IMG/VR virus record: IMGVR_UViG_3300042888_001544
Coordinates: 1 to 39,334 of that record
DNA from: a virus
DNA length: 39,334 nt
Reading direction: 5' to 3' (one strand)
The notes beneath the pieces were generated by a model, which saw only the letters and a program-made list of their open reading frames with translations, ran no database searches and was not told the DNA's origin. The position numbers were made by a program, and so were the translations under genes. Positions 1 to 9,547 of the stretch are shown one piece after another (position 1 is the stretch's first letter; each line of letters opens with the position of its first letter).

Positions 1-77
1 GAGAAATAAATTTCGTCAAAAGAAGAATTACTCTTCTTTCCGTAAAAACGGTTCGTAAGGTAAATCCCGTAATAACC
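1..77 (+). other. Left edge: upstream coding sequence, frame unresolved
   Basis: Two readings are possible. Frame 2 gives 18 basic residues and stops at TAA 56-58, as expected for the C-terminus of an upstream gene. Frame 3 has no stop from the edge through the ATG at 78, so the next gene could begin outside the window. The sequence alone does not decide between them. No promoter is seen. Confidence 0.3.
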
Positions 78-1988
78 ATGCGCTTAAACGGCCAACAAAA
101 CGTAATAGATTACAAGGCTTTAGCAAAGCGCTCCGGTCTGACACGCAAGTACAGTGTGAAGGTCGGAATACTTGGTACGCATTCTACAATTGGTCAAGGA
201 GCGCAGGCCATCGGTTCGGCAGCCATTCCGGGCAACCTGAGCCCTCTACGAAGCCCTATCAGGTCTGGTGCGTGGGGTGCCCTAACTCCCGGAAAACCAA
301 GAATCCCTGGCGGTACTGGTGGAGCAAATCGTGCTAGTCGTTGCCCAGAGGGGTATCAATACGGCGGTCGTTTTACCGACTCGCGTTTTTCCACATGTGG
401 CGCAAAACTGTTTGACATACCTTCTGCTATTGGTGTGGCAATCGGAGCACTAAGAAGAATAGCCCGTGGCGCTAGAGCAATTGCAGGACAGTCAACCCCA
501 ATCACTGGCGAGACTCCACAAGATTCAATAGTTGATTCAAGACGTCCCCAGATTCCGAGAGTCGGAAACCCCAACCCAGTAGCACGCGCGGCTGCAGCAA
601 AAAACATTGTCTCTCAAATCGGGCAGTCTGATGCGGCTGTCGTAAGAATGGTCAGAAAAGACGGGTTTGCGTTAGAACCAGTAGTTCCAGCACAGGTACT
701 AAGAGCGATTCCAGACAACAGAGACATGGAAGGCGCTGATTACATATTGTCAGTTCAGGGCCTTCCTCAACTAGGCGGAGAAGAACTTGGACTCCTCTCA
801 AATACTGGGGTAACAAAACTTACGTACGTTCTTCCAGGAGGCTCAACGCTGTCCCTTGAAAAGAAGAGACAACTAACTGTTGGTGAAAGAAGAAAACTTG
901 GACGCACGGTTAATGCTGCGTCAAAAATTGACATTACCAATGACCCAACTGCACGATTAAAAGAAGTGGTTGCTCAAACTGGTGACGGAATAGGTTATTC
1001 AGAAAATTTCATAAATGTAAAAAACCCCAATGAAGTTGTTTCCGCAGGTGGGAAATCACTCCCACGATGGGCTGATGAATTGTTTGGTAAGGGCAGAAAA
1101 GCGAAGCCACTAGCCAATGCAGAAAGAGCAACAGACTCAAATAGCGCCGTAGGAAAAAACATAACAAGCGTTGACGCTGCAGTTGACCAAATAATGTCTG
1201 GAAGACCACTTTCGGAAATTGACCCAATGATTTTACAGCAAGCACTTACAAAGGCAAACGTATTCAAGAGACAAAAATTGGACCAAAGAAGAGAATTGCT
1301 TGAAACGCCTAATGGCAATAAGTACATGCTCTATTCCTCGTCTGGAAAATATGAGCACCTTGGTCAAAAACTTGCAAGCGATATCCAGCAGCATCTTGGT
1401 CTTGAGTCGCCAGACGTTTTCTTTGTCGGTGAAGGAGATAAGAGAAAATACATAGTTGAGGATGCCTCTTCTCTAATTAGAGGATTTCAGGTTGACCGCA
1501 GGCGCAAATTCTCTGACTACAAACCAGAAGATGTGGCAAAAATGCTTGTATCCGACTGGCTCACAGACCAGAGAGACAGAGACCCTGGTTCTATAGTTCC
1601 AGTTTCAAATGGAACAGACACGAAACCGGTTGTTACCAATAACTTCACTTCCGGACTTGCGGACCTTGATGAAGTGTCAATTGTTGAGCGTCAAAAACTG
1701 ACCTTCTCTCAATTCATGGATGTAAAAAGAACTGAAACATACTCACAGTATTTTCAAAACCTGCAGCAACAGCAAAGATTTGCCTTCAGAAGAGAGATTG
1801 ACGCTCTACTATTAAGAGCAAGACAATTTAACTTTACACAATTCAAAAATCGCCTTTACAGTGATGGTCGCTTAACTGATGCTGAAAAAGCCCACCTAAA
1901 TATTATTGGGCGTATTTTAGAAACAAGAATTCAAAACTACGCAGGTAGTAGGGAAAATTTAATGGAAATCCTCGGAGTCAAAAAATGA
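78..1988 (+). CDS. Large head-module protein with two-Cys motif and possible degenerate kinase-like region
   Basis: 636 residues from the ATG at 78. The frame is open to the left edge, so the true start may lie further upstream. The N-terminal 90 residues are Gly/Pro/Arg-rich and low in complexity. Next comes a two-cysteine segment (C89 to C107, with GYQYGG and a C-terminal CG) that resembles short Cys modules in two neighbouring proteins. Residues about 405-560 look weakly like a HipA/phosphoinositide-kinase fold: a strand with KYMLY, a helix with ASDIQQHLGL, and a catalytic-loop-like DQRDRDPGS at 497-505. That resemblance is my inference and no standard kinase motif is complete. The stop overlaps the next start by 4 bases (ATGA), so the two are translationally coupled. 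Position just before the capsid genes suggests a virion or head-assembly role. Arg is mostly AGA, unlike the capsid gene. Confidence 0.7.
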   Translation: MRLNGQQNVIDYKALAKRSGLTRKYSVKVGILGTHSTIGQGAQAIGSAAIPGNLSPLRSPIRSGAWGALTPGKPRIPGGTGGANRASRCPEGYQYGGRFTDSRFSTCGAKLFDIPSAIGVAIGALRRIARGARAIAGQSTPITGETPQDSIVDSRRPQIPRVGNPNPVARAAAAKNIVSQIGQSDAAVVRMVRKDGFALEPVVPAQVLRAIPDNRDMEGADYILSVQGLPQLGGEELGLLSNTGVTKLTYVLPGGSTLSLEKKRQLTVGERRKLGRTVNAASKIDITNDPTARLKEVVAQTGDGIGYSENFINVKNPNEVVSAGGKSLPRWADELFGKGRKAKPLANAERATDSNSAVGKNITSVDAAVDQIMSGRPLSEIDPMILQQALTKANVFKRQKLDQRRELLETPNGNKYMLYSSSGKYEHLGQKLASDIQQHLGLESPDVFFVGEGDKRKYIVEDASSLIRGFQVDRRRKFSDYKPEDVAKMLVSDWLTDQRDRDPGSIVPVSNGTDTKPVVTNNFTSGLADLDEVSIVERQKLTFSQFMDVKRTETYSQYFQNLQQQQRFAFRREIDALLLRARQFNFTQFKNRLYSDGRLTDAEKAHLNIIGRILETRIQNYAGSRENLMEILGVKK

Positions 1989-4900
1989 AAAAAGTATCTA
2001 CCCTATTTGATGCGTTGCGTAATGAAAAGTTTGCTATTGCTGTTCAGGACGACTATGGAGTTAAATACTACGGCTCTGAAGGTCAAGCAAGAGAATGGGC
2101 GGACTGGGCAAACTCTTTTAATACCAAGACACTTGACACAAATAATCTTCCAGCAGGAATTATTCAGGGTCCATATAAAAACGTTAGTGAGCATTCTCTC
2201 AAGTCCTTACTGAATGCTTTTGGTAACAACGTTACGGAAATTAACAACTCTTTCACCGACTCTAAGGCGTACTCATATAAAAGTTCCATGAAGATGGATA
2301 ATGGCGCTCGCGTTCCAGCAGTAATGGACACACCAATTGGGCACTTTACTAAATCCCAATACGCAAGCGCAGTAAATTACAAAGGTCTAGTTATTCGTAC
2401 TCAAATCAAAGAAGGAAGTTTTCTTTTTGAGGCAAAAGTAAATAATTATGCATTTAACTTTGAAAACTGGATGTACAACTCAACTCCTTCAAAAGCGGAG
2501 ATTAAATCCCTTCGCAACAGAATTGATACAAACGTAGGTCGTTCTTCGGAAAGACGTTTAGGAATGAAACTGAAGGCCGCCCTCGTTGAAAGAGACGGAC
2601 GCTACAGAATTGGGTATGCACAAACCCTAGAAACCAAGTCGCTTGAAGATTCTCTTGAGGTAAAAGGAATTGGCGAAAGAATAGGCGGAGGAGCACGCAT
2701 CGGAAGAAGAGCGGCTCGTAGTATGGCCATGTTTGACCCAAAGGCTTGGGACGGCGATGGTGACGGCGTAGTTCAAGAAGGTACTCCTTTTGAGAGACCA
2801 GCAATTCCTGGAGTCAACGACAAAACAACTGGTGGAGTTGTTGATGCAGATGCTGCAAAAAAGGCATGGAAAGAATCTCAGAAGACTCCAGGCAGTTCAA
2901 CGCCTTCAAGAGAGTCAAGCCCTAGACGCAGGGTTTCCAACGCAGCAGGCTCAGCAGATAGACAAGTTTTTACTACTCGCACGCCAGCCGCAGCAGGTCG
3001 CAAAATACCTGACTCAAAGCCGATAAGTAGAAGCGGTCTAGCGTCACGAACACAGGCTGATATTGATAAAGAAGTATCAAAGCAAGTCACAGACACGGCA
3101 AAAGAAGTTCTTACCAAGAAATCAACGTCCACCGATTTACGTTCACTGATTAGTGGCCTCGGTCCTGACGGAGCAACAGAACTAAGCAGAGACCAGCAAG
3201 ACAGAATTAACGACATTATTGATGCGTTTGATAATGACGAATATGAAAATAATGAAGATTTTATTTCGGAAATTGCAAATGTTTTGCAAAAAAAGATTCC
3301 CGTAAATCAAAAACCAAAACAAACAGGCATGCGTTCACGTGTTGGTAAAGCACAAATGGATAGACAGGTTCAGGGTCTTGCGTCACGTAGTGGTCGTTCA
3401 AAAACAAAATCAAAACTTAAAGCAACACCAGGCCGTGATGCTGTTGACGAAAAAGATGGTTCCCTTTGGGCTTCACTTACTCCGGAACAACAGGATGTTG
3501 TAAAGAAAAACACACAAGCAGCGTACGACGGACTTCAGACATACATCAAGAAAGATAAATACCTAAGCACGTGGTGGAATGACTTTTTGAGTCTTAATCG
3601 CAAAAAGAAAGCAACTGACGCAGACGGAAAACCCTGGTCCGACCAGTCAAGAATTTCTGGAGAAGCATTTACTTCTTTTGAAGTTGCGTTAAACGGTGCT
3701 CTTTCTGGTGAAAATTCAGACATAGCGTCTGCAGAGTCTGGTCTTGCAGCAATGAGGGCCACTCTGTCCGATGCTGAAATCAAAAAAGCAGAAAATAGAA
3801 TTGCAGCACAGAAAAAAAGAGTTGAAAGACTTCAAAAAGTCTTAGACGACCTTAGAACTTATGACCAAATGGATAAATCTGACGACTGGTCGCTTCTTGA
3901 GCACCTTCACCCAGAACAAAGAAAAAAGTCTTTTGGTCTTGGACTTAGCAAGAGTGAAGCCGACATGACGGTAAGTCCTTTTGCTGATGGAAAACTTCCA
4001 AAGGGAATGAAGGTTGGGGAGCCATCAACCATCTTTGAAGAAGTTGGTGGAATGAAGAGAGCCGCTCCACGACTCATCGGAGAAAAAGGTGACGCAAAAC
4101 TTGAAGACCTTGCAAACAGAATTCTTCGCCCGAATCCGCAAAGAGCAGCACGTCGCGCTGTTAGAAAACAGAAAAAGGCTGGTCGTTCAGGTTTCAGAAT
4201 TGAACAAGAAGACAAACCTGATATTACAAGCAAGATTAAAAAAAGAATTAAAAAAGCCAAACGAGCAGTCAAAAGAACCTTTGGAAAACAAAGAAACGAA
4301 TCAAAAATTCTTAACGGAATCAGAAGAGAACAAACTGTTAGAATTTTTGAAAGAGACCCAGATGGAAAAATTGTTATTGGAAAAGAAACAATTCAACTAC
4401 TTGACGAAGTCGTTAATAAGGCACGCCAGAATAACGGTCGTGGAGAATTCAAGGGTCAAGCAGACGCAAACATGCTCCTTGGTTTCTTGTGGGAAAACAA
4501 TGGCTTCAACAGACAGCCAGCCCGCTTATCGGAAGATGAAGCAATGGCTTTGATTGATGCTGGATGGCACCCAATCAAGAGAGGCGTTTCTGCTGAAGAA
4601 TATGCGGATGAATATTTAACAGAATCTCGCAGAAGAATTACTGGTTCCAACGGAGAAATGGAAGGACCTGGAGAATACTGGTCAAATGCTGTTTCAACAA
4701 ACTGGGATGACCCAAGATATTGGGGTAAACCGACCGAAAGCAATGGATTGTTTGGATTTCTAAGTCCTGATTATAGGGTTGCTTCAAGAGTTGATAGAGA
4801 ACGTATGGCTTCGGAATATCAAAAGTTTGCACAAGCATTTGAAAATGTAATTTCTGTAATGCCCAAAGGCGAAGCAGAAAAAATGGAACCCGCAGATTTC

Positions 4901-5272
4901 ATGAGAGAACTACGTACCGCTCTTTCAAGGAACGTTGCAGACGGCGACCCAGTATGGGATGGCGAAGTTGGACAAATGTGGTCTTCGTTGATGAGTGCTT
5001 ACGAATCATCCAGTGGACCAGAAAAAACACAACTATGGAATGTAATTAATTTTATGTCTACTCAACTTACAAGACAAACAAGATGGGAAAACTATGTTCC
5101 TTTAATTTTAGGCTACGATGGCATTGATACCGGAGACAACACAGTAAGAACTGGTGGAACGGCCGCTGGAAAACAAGTCCTTATTTTCAATAGACAGGGC
5201 CTTGCTGTTCTTGACACGCCAATAAGCATTAAGGGAATTAATGACATTCTTAAGGAAGCAGATAAAAAATGA
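1985..5272 (+). CDS. Large structural-type protein with EF-hand-like tag and coiled coil
   Basis: 1095 residues, function not recognised. The N-terminal 240 residues are globular with no known motif. Residues 250-272 hold the tag FDPKAWDGDGDGVVQ plus EGTPFERP, a Ca-loop-like Asp array (D256, D258, D260) that recurs in two other large proteins here. Residues about 275-480 are Ser/Thr/Arg-rich and disordered-looking, with two GLASR motifs (351-355 and 464-468). A coiled coil lies near 595-630 and a strongly basic Lys/Arg helix near 748-770. The C-terminal 300 residues are folded-looking, with Trp-rich segments. ATGA overlaps join it to both neighbours. Size, charge and context fit a minor head or internal virion protein. 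It could also be a delivered effector whose enzymatic part I cannot identify. Confidence 0.75.
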   Translation: MKKVSTLFDALRNEKFAIAVQDDYGVKYYGSEGQAREWADWANSFNTKTLDTNNLPAGIIQGPYKNVSEHSLKSLLNAFGNNVTEINNSFTDSKAYSYKSSMKMDNGARVPAVMDTPIGHFTKSQYASAVNYKGLVIRTQIKEGSFLFEAKVNNYAFNFENWMYNSTPSKAEIKSLRNRIDTNVGRSSERRLGMKLKAALVERDGRYRIGYAQTLETKSLEDSLEVKGIGERIGGGARIGRRAARSMAMFDPKAWDGDGDGVVQEGTPFERPAIPGVNDKTTGGVVDADAAKKAWKESQKTPGSSTPSRESSPRRRVSNAAGSADRQVFTTRTPAAAGRKIPDSKPISRSGLASRTQADIDKEVSKQVTDTAKEVLTKKSTSTDLRSLISGLGPDGATELSRDQQDRINDIIDAFDNDEYENNEDFISEIANVLQKKIPVNQKPKQTGMRSRVGKAQMDRQVQGLASRSGRSKTKSKLKATPGRDAVDEKDGSLWASLTPEQQDVVKKNTQAAYDGLQTYIKKDKYLSTWWNDFLSLNRKKKATDADGKPWSDQSRISGEAFTSFEVALNGALSGENSDIASAESGLAAMRATLSDAEIKKAENRIAAQKKRVERLQKVLDDLRTYDQMDKSDDWSLLEHLHPEQRKKSFGLGLSKSEADMTVSPFADGKLPKGMKVGEPSTIFEEVGGMKRAAPRLIGEKGDAKLEDLANRILRPNPQRAARRAVRKQKKAGRSGFRIEQEDKPDITSKIKKRIKKAKRAVKRTFGKQRNESKILNGIRREQTVRIFERDPDGKIVIGKETIQLLDEVVNKARQNNGRGEFKGQADANMLLGFLWENNGFNRQPARLSEDEAMALIDAGWHPIKRGVSAEEYADEYLTESRRRITGSNGEMEGPGEYWSNAVSTNWDDPRYWGKPTESNGLFGFLSPDYRVASRVDRERMASEYQKFAQAFENVISVMPKGEAEKMEPADFMRELRTALSRNVADGDPVWDGEVGQMWSSLMSAYESSSGPEKTQLWNVINFMSTQLTRQTRWENYVPLILGYDGIDTGDNTVRTGGTAAGKQVLIFNRQGLAVLDTPISIKGINDILKEADKK

Positions 5273-5598
5273 GTGACAAAGATACGTTTCATGAAAAACA
5301 CTTGGAGTATTCAAAACTAACAAAATACCCTCCCTTTACAATTAGTTTGAAAAAGGCTCGCGAATTTGGGAATGACTTTTTAAAAGAAGAAGACAGGATT
5401 TTTTCTGAAGTTGATTCCGGTAACGAAGATGCATGGGCTCGCGCATTTTCAACAATGGAAGTAAAATGGGATGACGATATTGAGGAAGCACGTCTTTACC
5501 AAAAACGATACGGTGACAATATTCTTGAGGCAAGAAAAGCAGCAATGAAATTAAACAACCTAACCGAAGACGACAAAGACGTTCCTCTGTTTATTTAA
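5269..5598 (+). CDS. Small acidic head-module protein, unknown function
   Basis: 109 residues, starting in a 4-base ATGA overlap with the gene before it and ending two bases before the next ATG. It is rich in Asp, Glu and Lys and predicted mostly helical. There is no Cys pair, membrane segment or recognisable catalytic motif. Placement between two very large proteins and tight coupling suggest a stoichiometric partner or chaperone of one of them; that is inference. Confidence 0.7.
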   Translation: MSDKDTFHEKHLEYSKLTKYPPFTISLKKAREFGNDFLKEEDRIFSEVDSGNEDAWARAFSTMEVKWDDDIEEARLYQKRYGDNILEARKAAMKLNNLTEDDKDVPLFI

Positions 5599-5600
5599 TT

Positions 5601-7976
5601 ATGGAAGATTCGCTTGTTGGTAAAATTGCTGCCGTTAGGCAAGCAGCGGACATGGGCTGCTTCGGCGCGCATCAAATTTCAAATGGCGATTGGCTTCCAT
5701 GCTCATCAACTAAACAGTTTTTGACAATTATGAACGGATTTGATGTCAAGTCAAGAATTTCTCTTGACGAGATGGAGAACTGGTCTTCAATAAGAAAGTC
5801 AAAAGGCAAAAAACGCAAGAAGCGTTGGGAAAAACTTCGCGAGAGAAGAATTCTAGGAATTGAATCACTTGACAACGGTGGTCTTGTTTCTCCAAGAAAT
5901 TCAATGAATATGGTTAATGGTGGCACTAACCCCCCAATAACTTATGGTGCTTCAAATCCTTCAAGCATGTCTACGAAGAGCATTCAGCCAGCATTCATGC
6001 CCAGAGACAATGACCCTGACGTATTTGTGGACATTGAATCAGCAAGAAAAAGAGCACAACAACTTGGATGCATCGGTATAAGTAGAAGAATGTCAAAAGG
6101 CGGCAAAACCGTATGGATGCCATGTACCAACATTACCGACTACAACAATTTGACAGGAATGACTGCTCTTGGAAGAAATAATCTTCAGAAAAGAAATGAA
6201 AAAATAGTCAGAACCGTTATAAAAGAAAATCTTAAAAAGAAAAAAACAACGATTCAAGAAGATATATACGGCAAGGCTCTTGGCCCAAGAATACGAGGCA
6301 TAGCCCGTGCGGCAATGTCTAGATTTGACCCTGATGCTTTTGACGGAGACGAAGATGGAATTATCCAGGACGGAACAGCGTTTGAAAGACCCAACACTCC
6401 GAATGCTCGCATCCCCAAGACTGTAGATAGGGAAGTTTCTCCCTCCGAAGTTTCGGCAGTACGCAAGTGGATGAGTGCCATGACTTCTTCAGATATGGAT
6501 TCCTTCCGAGGCGAACCGATTGAAGCATACGATGGTGTTCCTGGTTCAAGACGTGGCTTGGCATCTAGTGGGCCCGGTTTCATTATTGACCCCAAGGGTC
6601 CAAAACAAATGGGCGGAAGAATGGCACCAAAGCCATTGGCCATAACAGAACTAAGAAACCCAGAAGCCAGTCCGACCAATCCGTTTAGAAATCTTGGTGG
6701 AAGATTGATGAGCAAATTGATTAGAGGAATGGTAAAGCCCGAACACAGACGTAAGCAAGAGAGAACAACCTATCTAATTGGAGGCAATACTGGTTCCGGA
6801 AAAACCACCGTACTTGACGAACACTTAATACCAAAAGGATTGGTTCCTTCACACGAAGAGGCTGCCCTTATTGACCCAGACTTTATTAAGAAAGGTCTTG
6901 TTGGATATGACGATGGACAAGGCGCTGGTCGTGTTCACAGAGAGTCTCAAGCATCAACCGACAAGACAATCAGGGATGCCGTTTTGGACGAACTGGACAT
7001 GGTAATTACGGGTTCTGGGGCATCAAGACAAATCCAACACATGCGTGAAGCGTCTGAGCGTGGTGAAAAAGTAGTGGGCCACTGGGTTCATGTTCCGCAA
7101 CGAGAAGCATCTAGACGCATTAAGAAGAGAGTGGATGAGACCAACAGGTATATACCTGACAACACCGCCCACATGGCACAAAGCATTCCTAAGGTTATTT
7201 CAACAGGCTTTGAAGAAGACTTACTAGACGAGTTCTATTTATGGGACAACGATGTTCCAGCAGGTTCACCACCAAAACTAATTGCAAAAAAATCCAAAGG
7301 AAAAGATTTTGAGATATTTGACCAGTCAAAATTTGAAGAATTTGCTGGAAGTAAAAAATGGGCAGACACGTGGGTGGAAACGTCAGAAGACAGAGACGTG
7401 TCAAGAAAAGGTTTTGAGTCCTCAAGTTACACAGGCAAAGAAGCCGCAGTTGCTTTAAGAGAGTCTGGTTTTGAAGTAATCATTGACAAAAATATAGAAG
7501 TTCGTCTTCCTGCAGGAAGTGATGCAGAAAAATTCTTTATAGAACGAGTTCTACCATATATGCCAAACAAATTTGGAAGAACGAACACACACGCGTCACG
7601 ACTTACCCTGCCAGGGATTCCAATTGTTGAAGACGTACAAAAGTTGCTCGGGGTGAGTATTGATAAAAGAAAAATTGTTGACAAAAACTATCGTAAAAAA
7701 TTTAAAATGCAACTCATGTCAAACGACCTAGAAGTTTTAGCAGAACTTTTTGCTAAAGCCCCTATTGTTGGTCCAAACGGCGAATCAAGGTTTGGCGATA
7801 TGTTGCTTACTAACGTTGGTGTTGAGTTTGATGAAACAGTAAAGCAAATTGCTAAAAAGGCTGGTTTTTTGGAAAAAGAAATTTCAATGTTGATAAGTGA
7901 AGGGTTCACGAAAGAAGATATTGAGAAAATGTCAAAAGAAGAAATACAAGAACTACTAGACGCGCTTCCGGAATGA
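5601..7976 (+). CDS. Virion-module protein with zeta-toxin-like P-loop kinase domain
   Basis: 791 residues. Two short two-Cys modules open the protein: C20/C34 (GCFGAH...WLPC) and C157/C175 (GCIGIS...WMPC). The shared tag FDPDAFDGDEDGIIQ is at 242-256, and a GLASS motif at 319-323. The enzyme-like part follows: Walker A GGNTGSGKT at 394-402, then LIDPDFIKKGL (D425, D427) in the place where zeta-family kinases bind the acceptor, then GAGRVHRESQ and VGHWVHVP, typical of the zeta/AAA kinase core. Zeta toxins phosphorylate UDP-N-acetylglucosamine; the substrate here is unknown. The C-terminal 250 residues are a separate domain I do not recognise. No epsilon-type antitoxin lies next to it. Immediate proximity to the capsid gene suggests packaging with the virion rather than plasmid-style addiction. 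The kinase fold is well supported, the toxin role is not. Confidence 0.75.
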   Translation: MEDSLVGKIAAVRQAADMGCFGAHQISNGDWLPCSSTKQFLTIMNGFDVKSRISLDEMENWSSIRKSKGKKRKKRWEKLRERRILGIESLDNGGLVSPRNSMNMVNGGTNPPITYGASNPSSMSTKSIQPAFMPRDNDPDVFVDIESARKRAQQLGCIGISRRMSKGGKTVWMPCTNITDYNNLTGMTALGRNNLQKRNEKIVRTVIKENLKKKKTTIQEDIYGKALGPRIRGIARAAMSRFDPDAFDGDEDGIIQDGTAFERPNTPNARIPKTVDREVSPSEVSAVRKWMSAMTSSDMDSFRGEPIEAYDGVPGSRRGLASSGPGFIIDPKGPKQMGGRMAPKPLAITELRNPEASPTNPFRNLGGRLMSKLIRGMVKPEHRRKQERTTYLIGGNTGSGKTTVLDEHLIPKGLVPSHEEAALIDPDFIKKGLVGYDDGQGAGRVHRESQASTDKTIRDAVLDELDMVITGSGASRQIQHMREASERGEKVVGHWVHVPQREASRRIKKRVDETNRYIPDNTAHMAQSIPKVISTGFEEDLLDEFYLWDNDVPAGSPPKLIAKKSKGKDFEIFDQSKFEEFAGSKKWADTWVETSEDRDVSRKGFESSSYTGKEAAVALRESGFEVIIDKNIEVRLPAGSDAEKFFIERVLPYMPNKFGRTNTHASRLTLPGIPIVEDVQKLLGVSIDKRKIVDKNYRKKFKMQLMSNDLEVLAELFAKAPIVGPNGESRFGDMLLTNVGVEFDETVKQIAKKAGFLEKEISMLISEGFTKEDIEKMSKEEIQELLDALPE

Positions 7977-8017
7977 AAGTTTCAACAATTACAACAAACA
8001 TGTGATACCTCCACTAC

Positions 8018-8054
8018 AGCCCTTGAAATAAGGTTATTATTTTTTAATAGGGCT
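8018..8054 (+). promoter_or_regulatory. Inverted repeat in the leader of the capsid gene
   Basis: AGCCCT at 8018-8023 pairs with AGGGCT at 8049-8054 across an AT-rich loop. It lies in the 139-base gap between the zeta-like gene and the capsid gene. It could be a weak intergenic terminator or a 5'-UTR structure. No clear promoter is visible in this gap. Confidence 0.3.
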
Positions 8055-8115
8055 TGGTGCTTACCTGGGCCGTCCAATCAATAAACAAAAATAATTCCAA
8101 CCAGGAGAAAATACA

Positions 8116-9477
8116 ATGTCAGACCAAGCAAGACTTACAGAATTGCAATCAACCCTTCGTGCCAAGATGGCAGACAACAAGGCGATTGCAGACTCATTCC
8201 GTATTGAAGAAGGAACCGTTGTTGTCAACGCTCAGCAAAAGAGCGCATTTGACAAAAACATGACCGACATCAAGGAAATCAAGGGACTCATTGAGGGCCT
8301 TGAGGCAATGAACACAGTTGAATCATGGGGCTCACAAGCACCAGCAGAATCAGTTGCAGTTGCTGCAGCAGCAGGCTATTCATTGAAGGGCCTCGGCGCT
8401 TCATACTCAATCGGTGACTTGTTCCTCAACTCACCAGAGTTCAAGACCCTTTTGGGTGGTAAGAATGGCGCAAACATGCCTTCCCCATTCCAACTCGGAG
8501 CATCACTCACAACTCACGGCGCATACGGCGTTAAGGACGTTTACTCAGCACTTCCATCAGGCACACTAGCCCGTGGTGCATCTGCTGACTTCGGTTCAAT
8601 CCAGCGCGACCCAATGGTCATGTCACCACAGCGTGTAAAGCGTGTTCGTGACTTGTTCCCAAGCCGCACCACTTCAGCAGCAGTTATTGAATACTTCCGC
8701 ATGCTTGGTTTCACCGCAACAGGCGGCGGAACCAACAATGCAGGAGTTGTTGCTGAGCGTAACGCAGGAAACACCGCGTTTGCCGCTAAGCCACAGTCCT
8801 CAATGGTATTTGAAGGCCACCAGGCCCCAGTACGCACCATTGCTCACTGGGAAGCAGCACACCGTAACGTCCTTGCGGACGAGCCACAGTTGCGTTCAAT
8901 CATTGACAACGAATTGATGTACGGTCTCCGTCTTCAAGAAGATGCTCAAATCCTCAACGGTGATGGAACTGGCGAAAACCTTACTGGTGTTCTTCAGACT
9001 TCAGGTATCCAGAACTACTCATGGTCAAGCGGTTTGTACTCAGCAACCGCAGGAATGTCAGACACAAAGGCAGACGCAATCCGTCGCGCCGCTACACTGT
9101 CGTTCCTCGCTTACTACGAGCCATCTGGTGTCGTTCTTCACCCGAACGATTGGGAAGACATTGAGTTGACCAAGGATGGCAATGGCCAGTATCTCGTTGC
9201 AGTTTCGGTTGCAATGGGCGGCGAGCCAAAGGTATGGCGTTTGCCAGTCGTTGAGACCCCTGCAATTCCAGAAGGCACCGCACTTGTCGGCGCATTCGGT
9301 ACGGGCGCACAGTTGTACGACCGTGAGCAGGCTTCAATCCGCATCTCAGAGCAGCACTCGGACTTCTTCGTTCGCAACGCAATCGTTGTACTCGCAGAAC
9401 AGCGCCTCGCCCTTGCGGTTAAGCGCCCAGAGTCATTCGTCAAAGTTACATTTGACAACGCTCCAACAGCCGAATAA
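8116..9477 (+). CDS. Major capsid protein, HK97 fold
   Basis: 453 residues. The start is supported by AGGAG at 8102-8106. Residues 1-70 are helical and Gln/Lys/Glu-rich, like the delta/scaffold segment of HK97-type capsid precursors. The body shows typical family features: a long E-loop-like stretch with VAERNAG and FEGHQAPVRTIAHWE (residues about 212-245), the spine-helix segment RSIIDNELMYGLRLQEDAQIL with NGDGTGENLTGVL, and a C-terminal A-domain with VVLHPNDWEDIEL. No prohead protease is recognisable in the window. Codon use differs from neighbours: Arg is almost always CGT/CGC, against AGA in the genes before it, which fits very high expression. A strong terminator follows directly, so it can be expressed as a short, abundant transcript. 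Confidence 0.92.
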   Translation: MSDQARLTELQSTLRAKMADNKAIADSFRIEEGTVVVNAQQKSAFDKNMTDIKEIKGLIEGLEAMNTVESWGSQAPAESVAVAAAAGYSLKGLGASYSIGDLFLNSPEFKTLLGGKNGANMPSPFQLGASLTTHGAYGVKDVYSALPSGTLARGASADFGSIQRDPMVMSPQRVKRVRDLFPSRTTSAAVIEYFRMLGFTATGGGTNNAGVVAERNAGNTAFAAKPQSSMVFEGHQAPVRTIAHWEAAHRNVLADEPQLRSIIDNELMYGLRLQEDAQILNGDGTGENLTGVLQTSGIQNYSWSSGLYSATAGMSDTKADAIRRAATLSFLAYYEPSGVVLHPNDWEDIELTKDGNGQYLVAVSVAMGGEPKVWRLPVVETPAIPEGTALVGAFGTGAQLYDREQASIRISEQHSDFFVRNAIVVLAEQRLALAVKRPESFVKVTFDNAPTAE

Positions 9478-9488
9478 CTACTAAGCGG

Positions 9489-9525
9489 AACCCCGCTCGT
9501 TCCTTTGGGGATGGGCGGGGTTTTT
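9489..9525 (+). terminator. Rho-independent terminator after the capsid gene
   Basis: AACCCCGC (9489-9496) pairs with GCGGGGTT (9515-9522) and runs into TTTTT. It starts 11 bases after the capsid stop. Confidence 0.9.
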
Positions 9526-9547
9526 GCTATATATGGGATAATTCATT

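Noticed and set aside
4089-4553. Second gene in another frame within 1985-5272, and similar long opposite-strand frames in other large genes
   Set aside because: No ribosome site or domain-like composition; they are shadows of AT-moderate, Lys-rich coding sequence.
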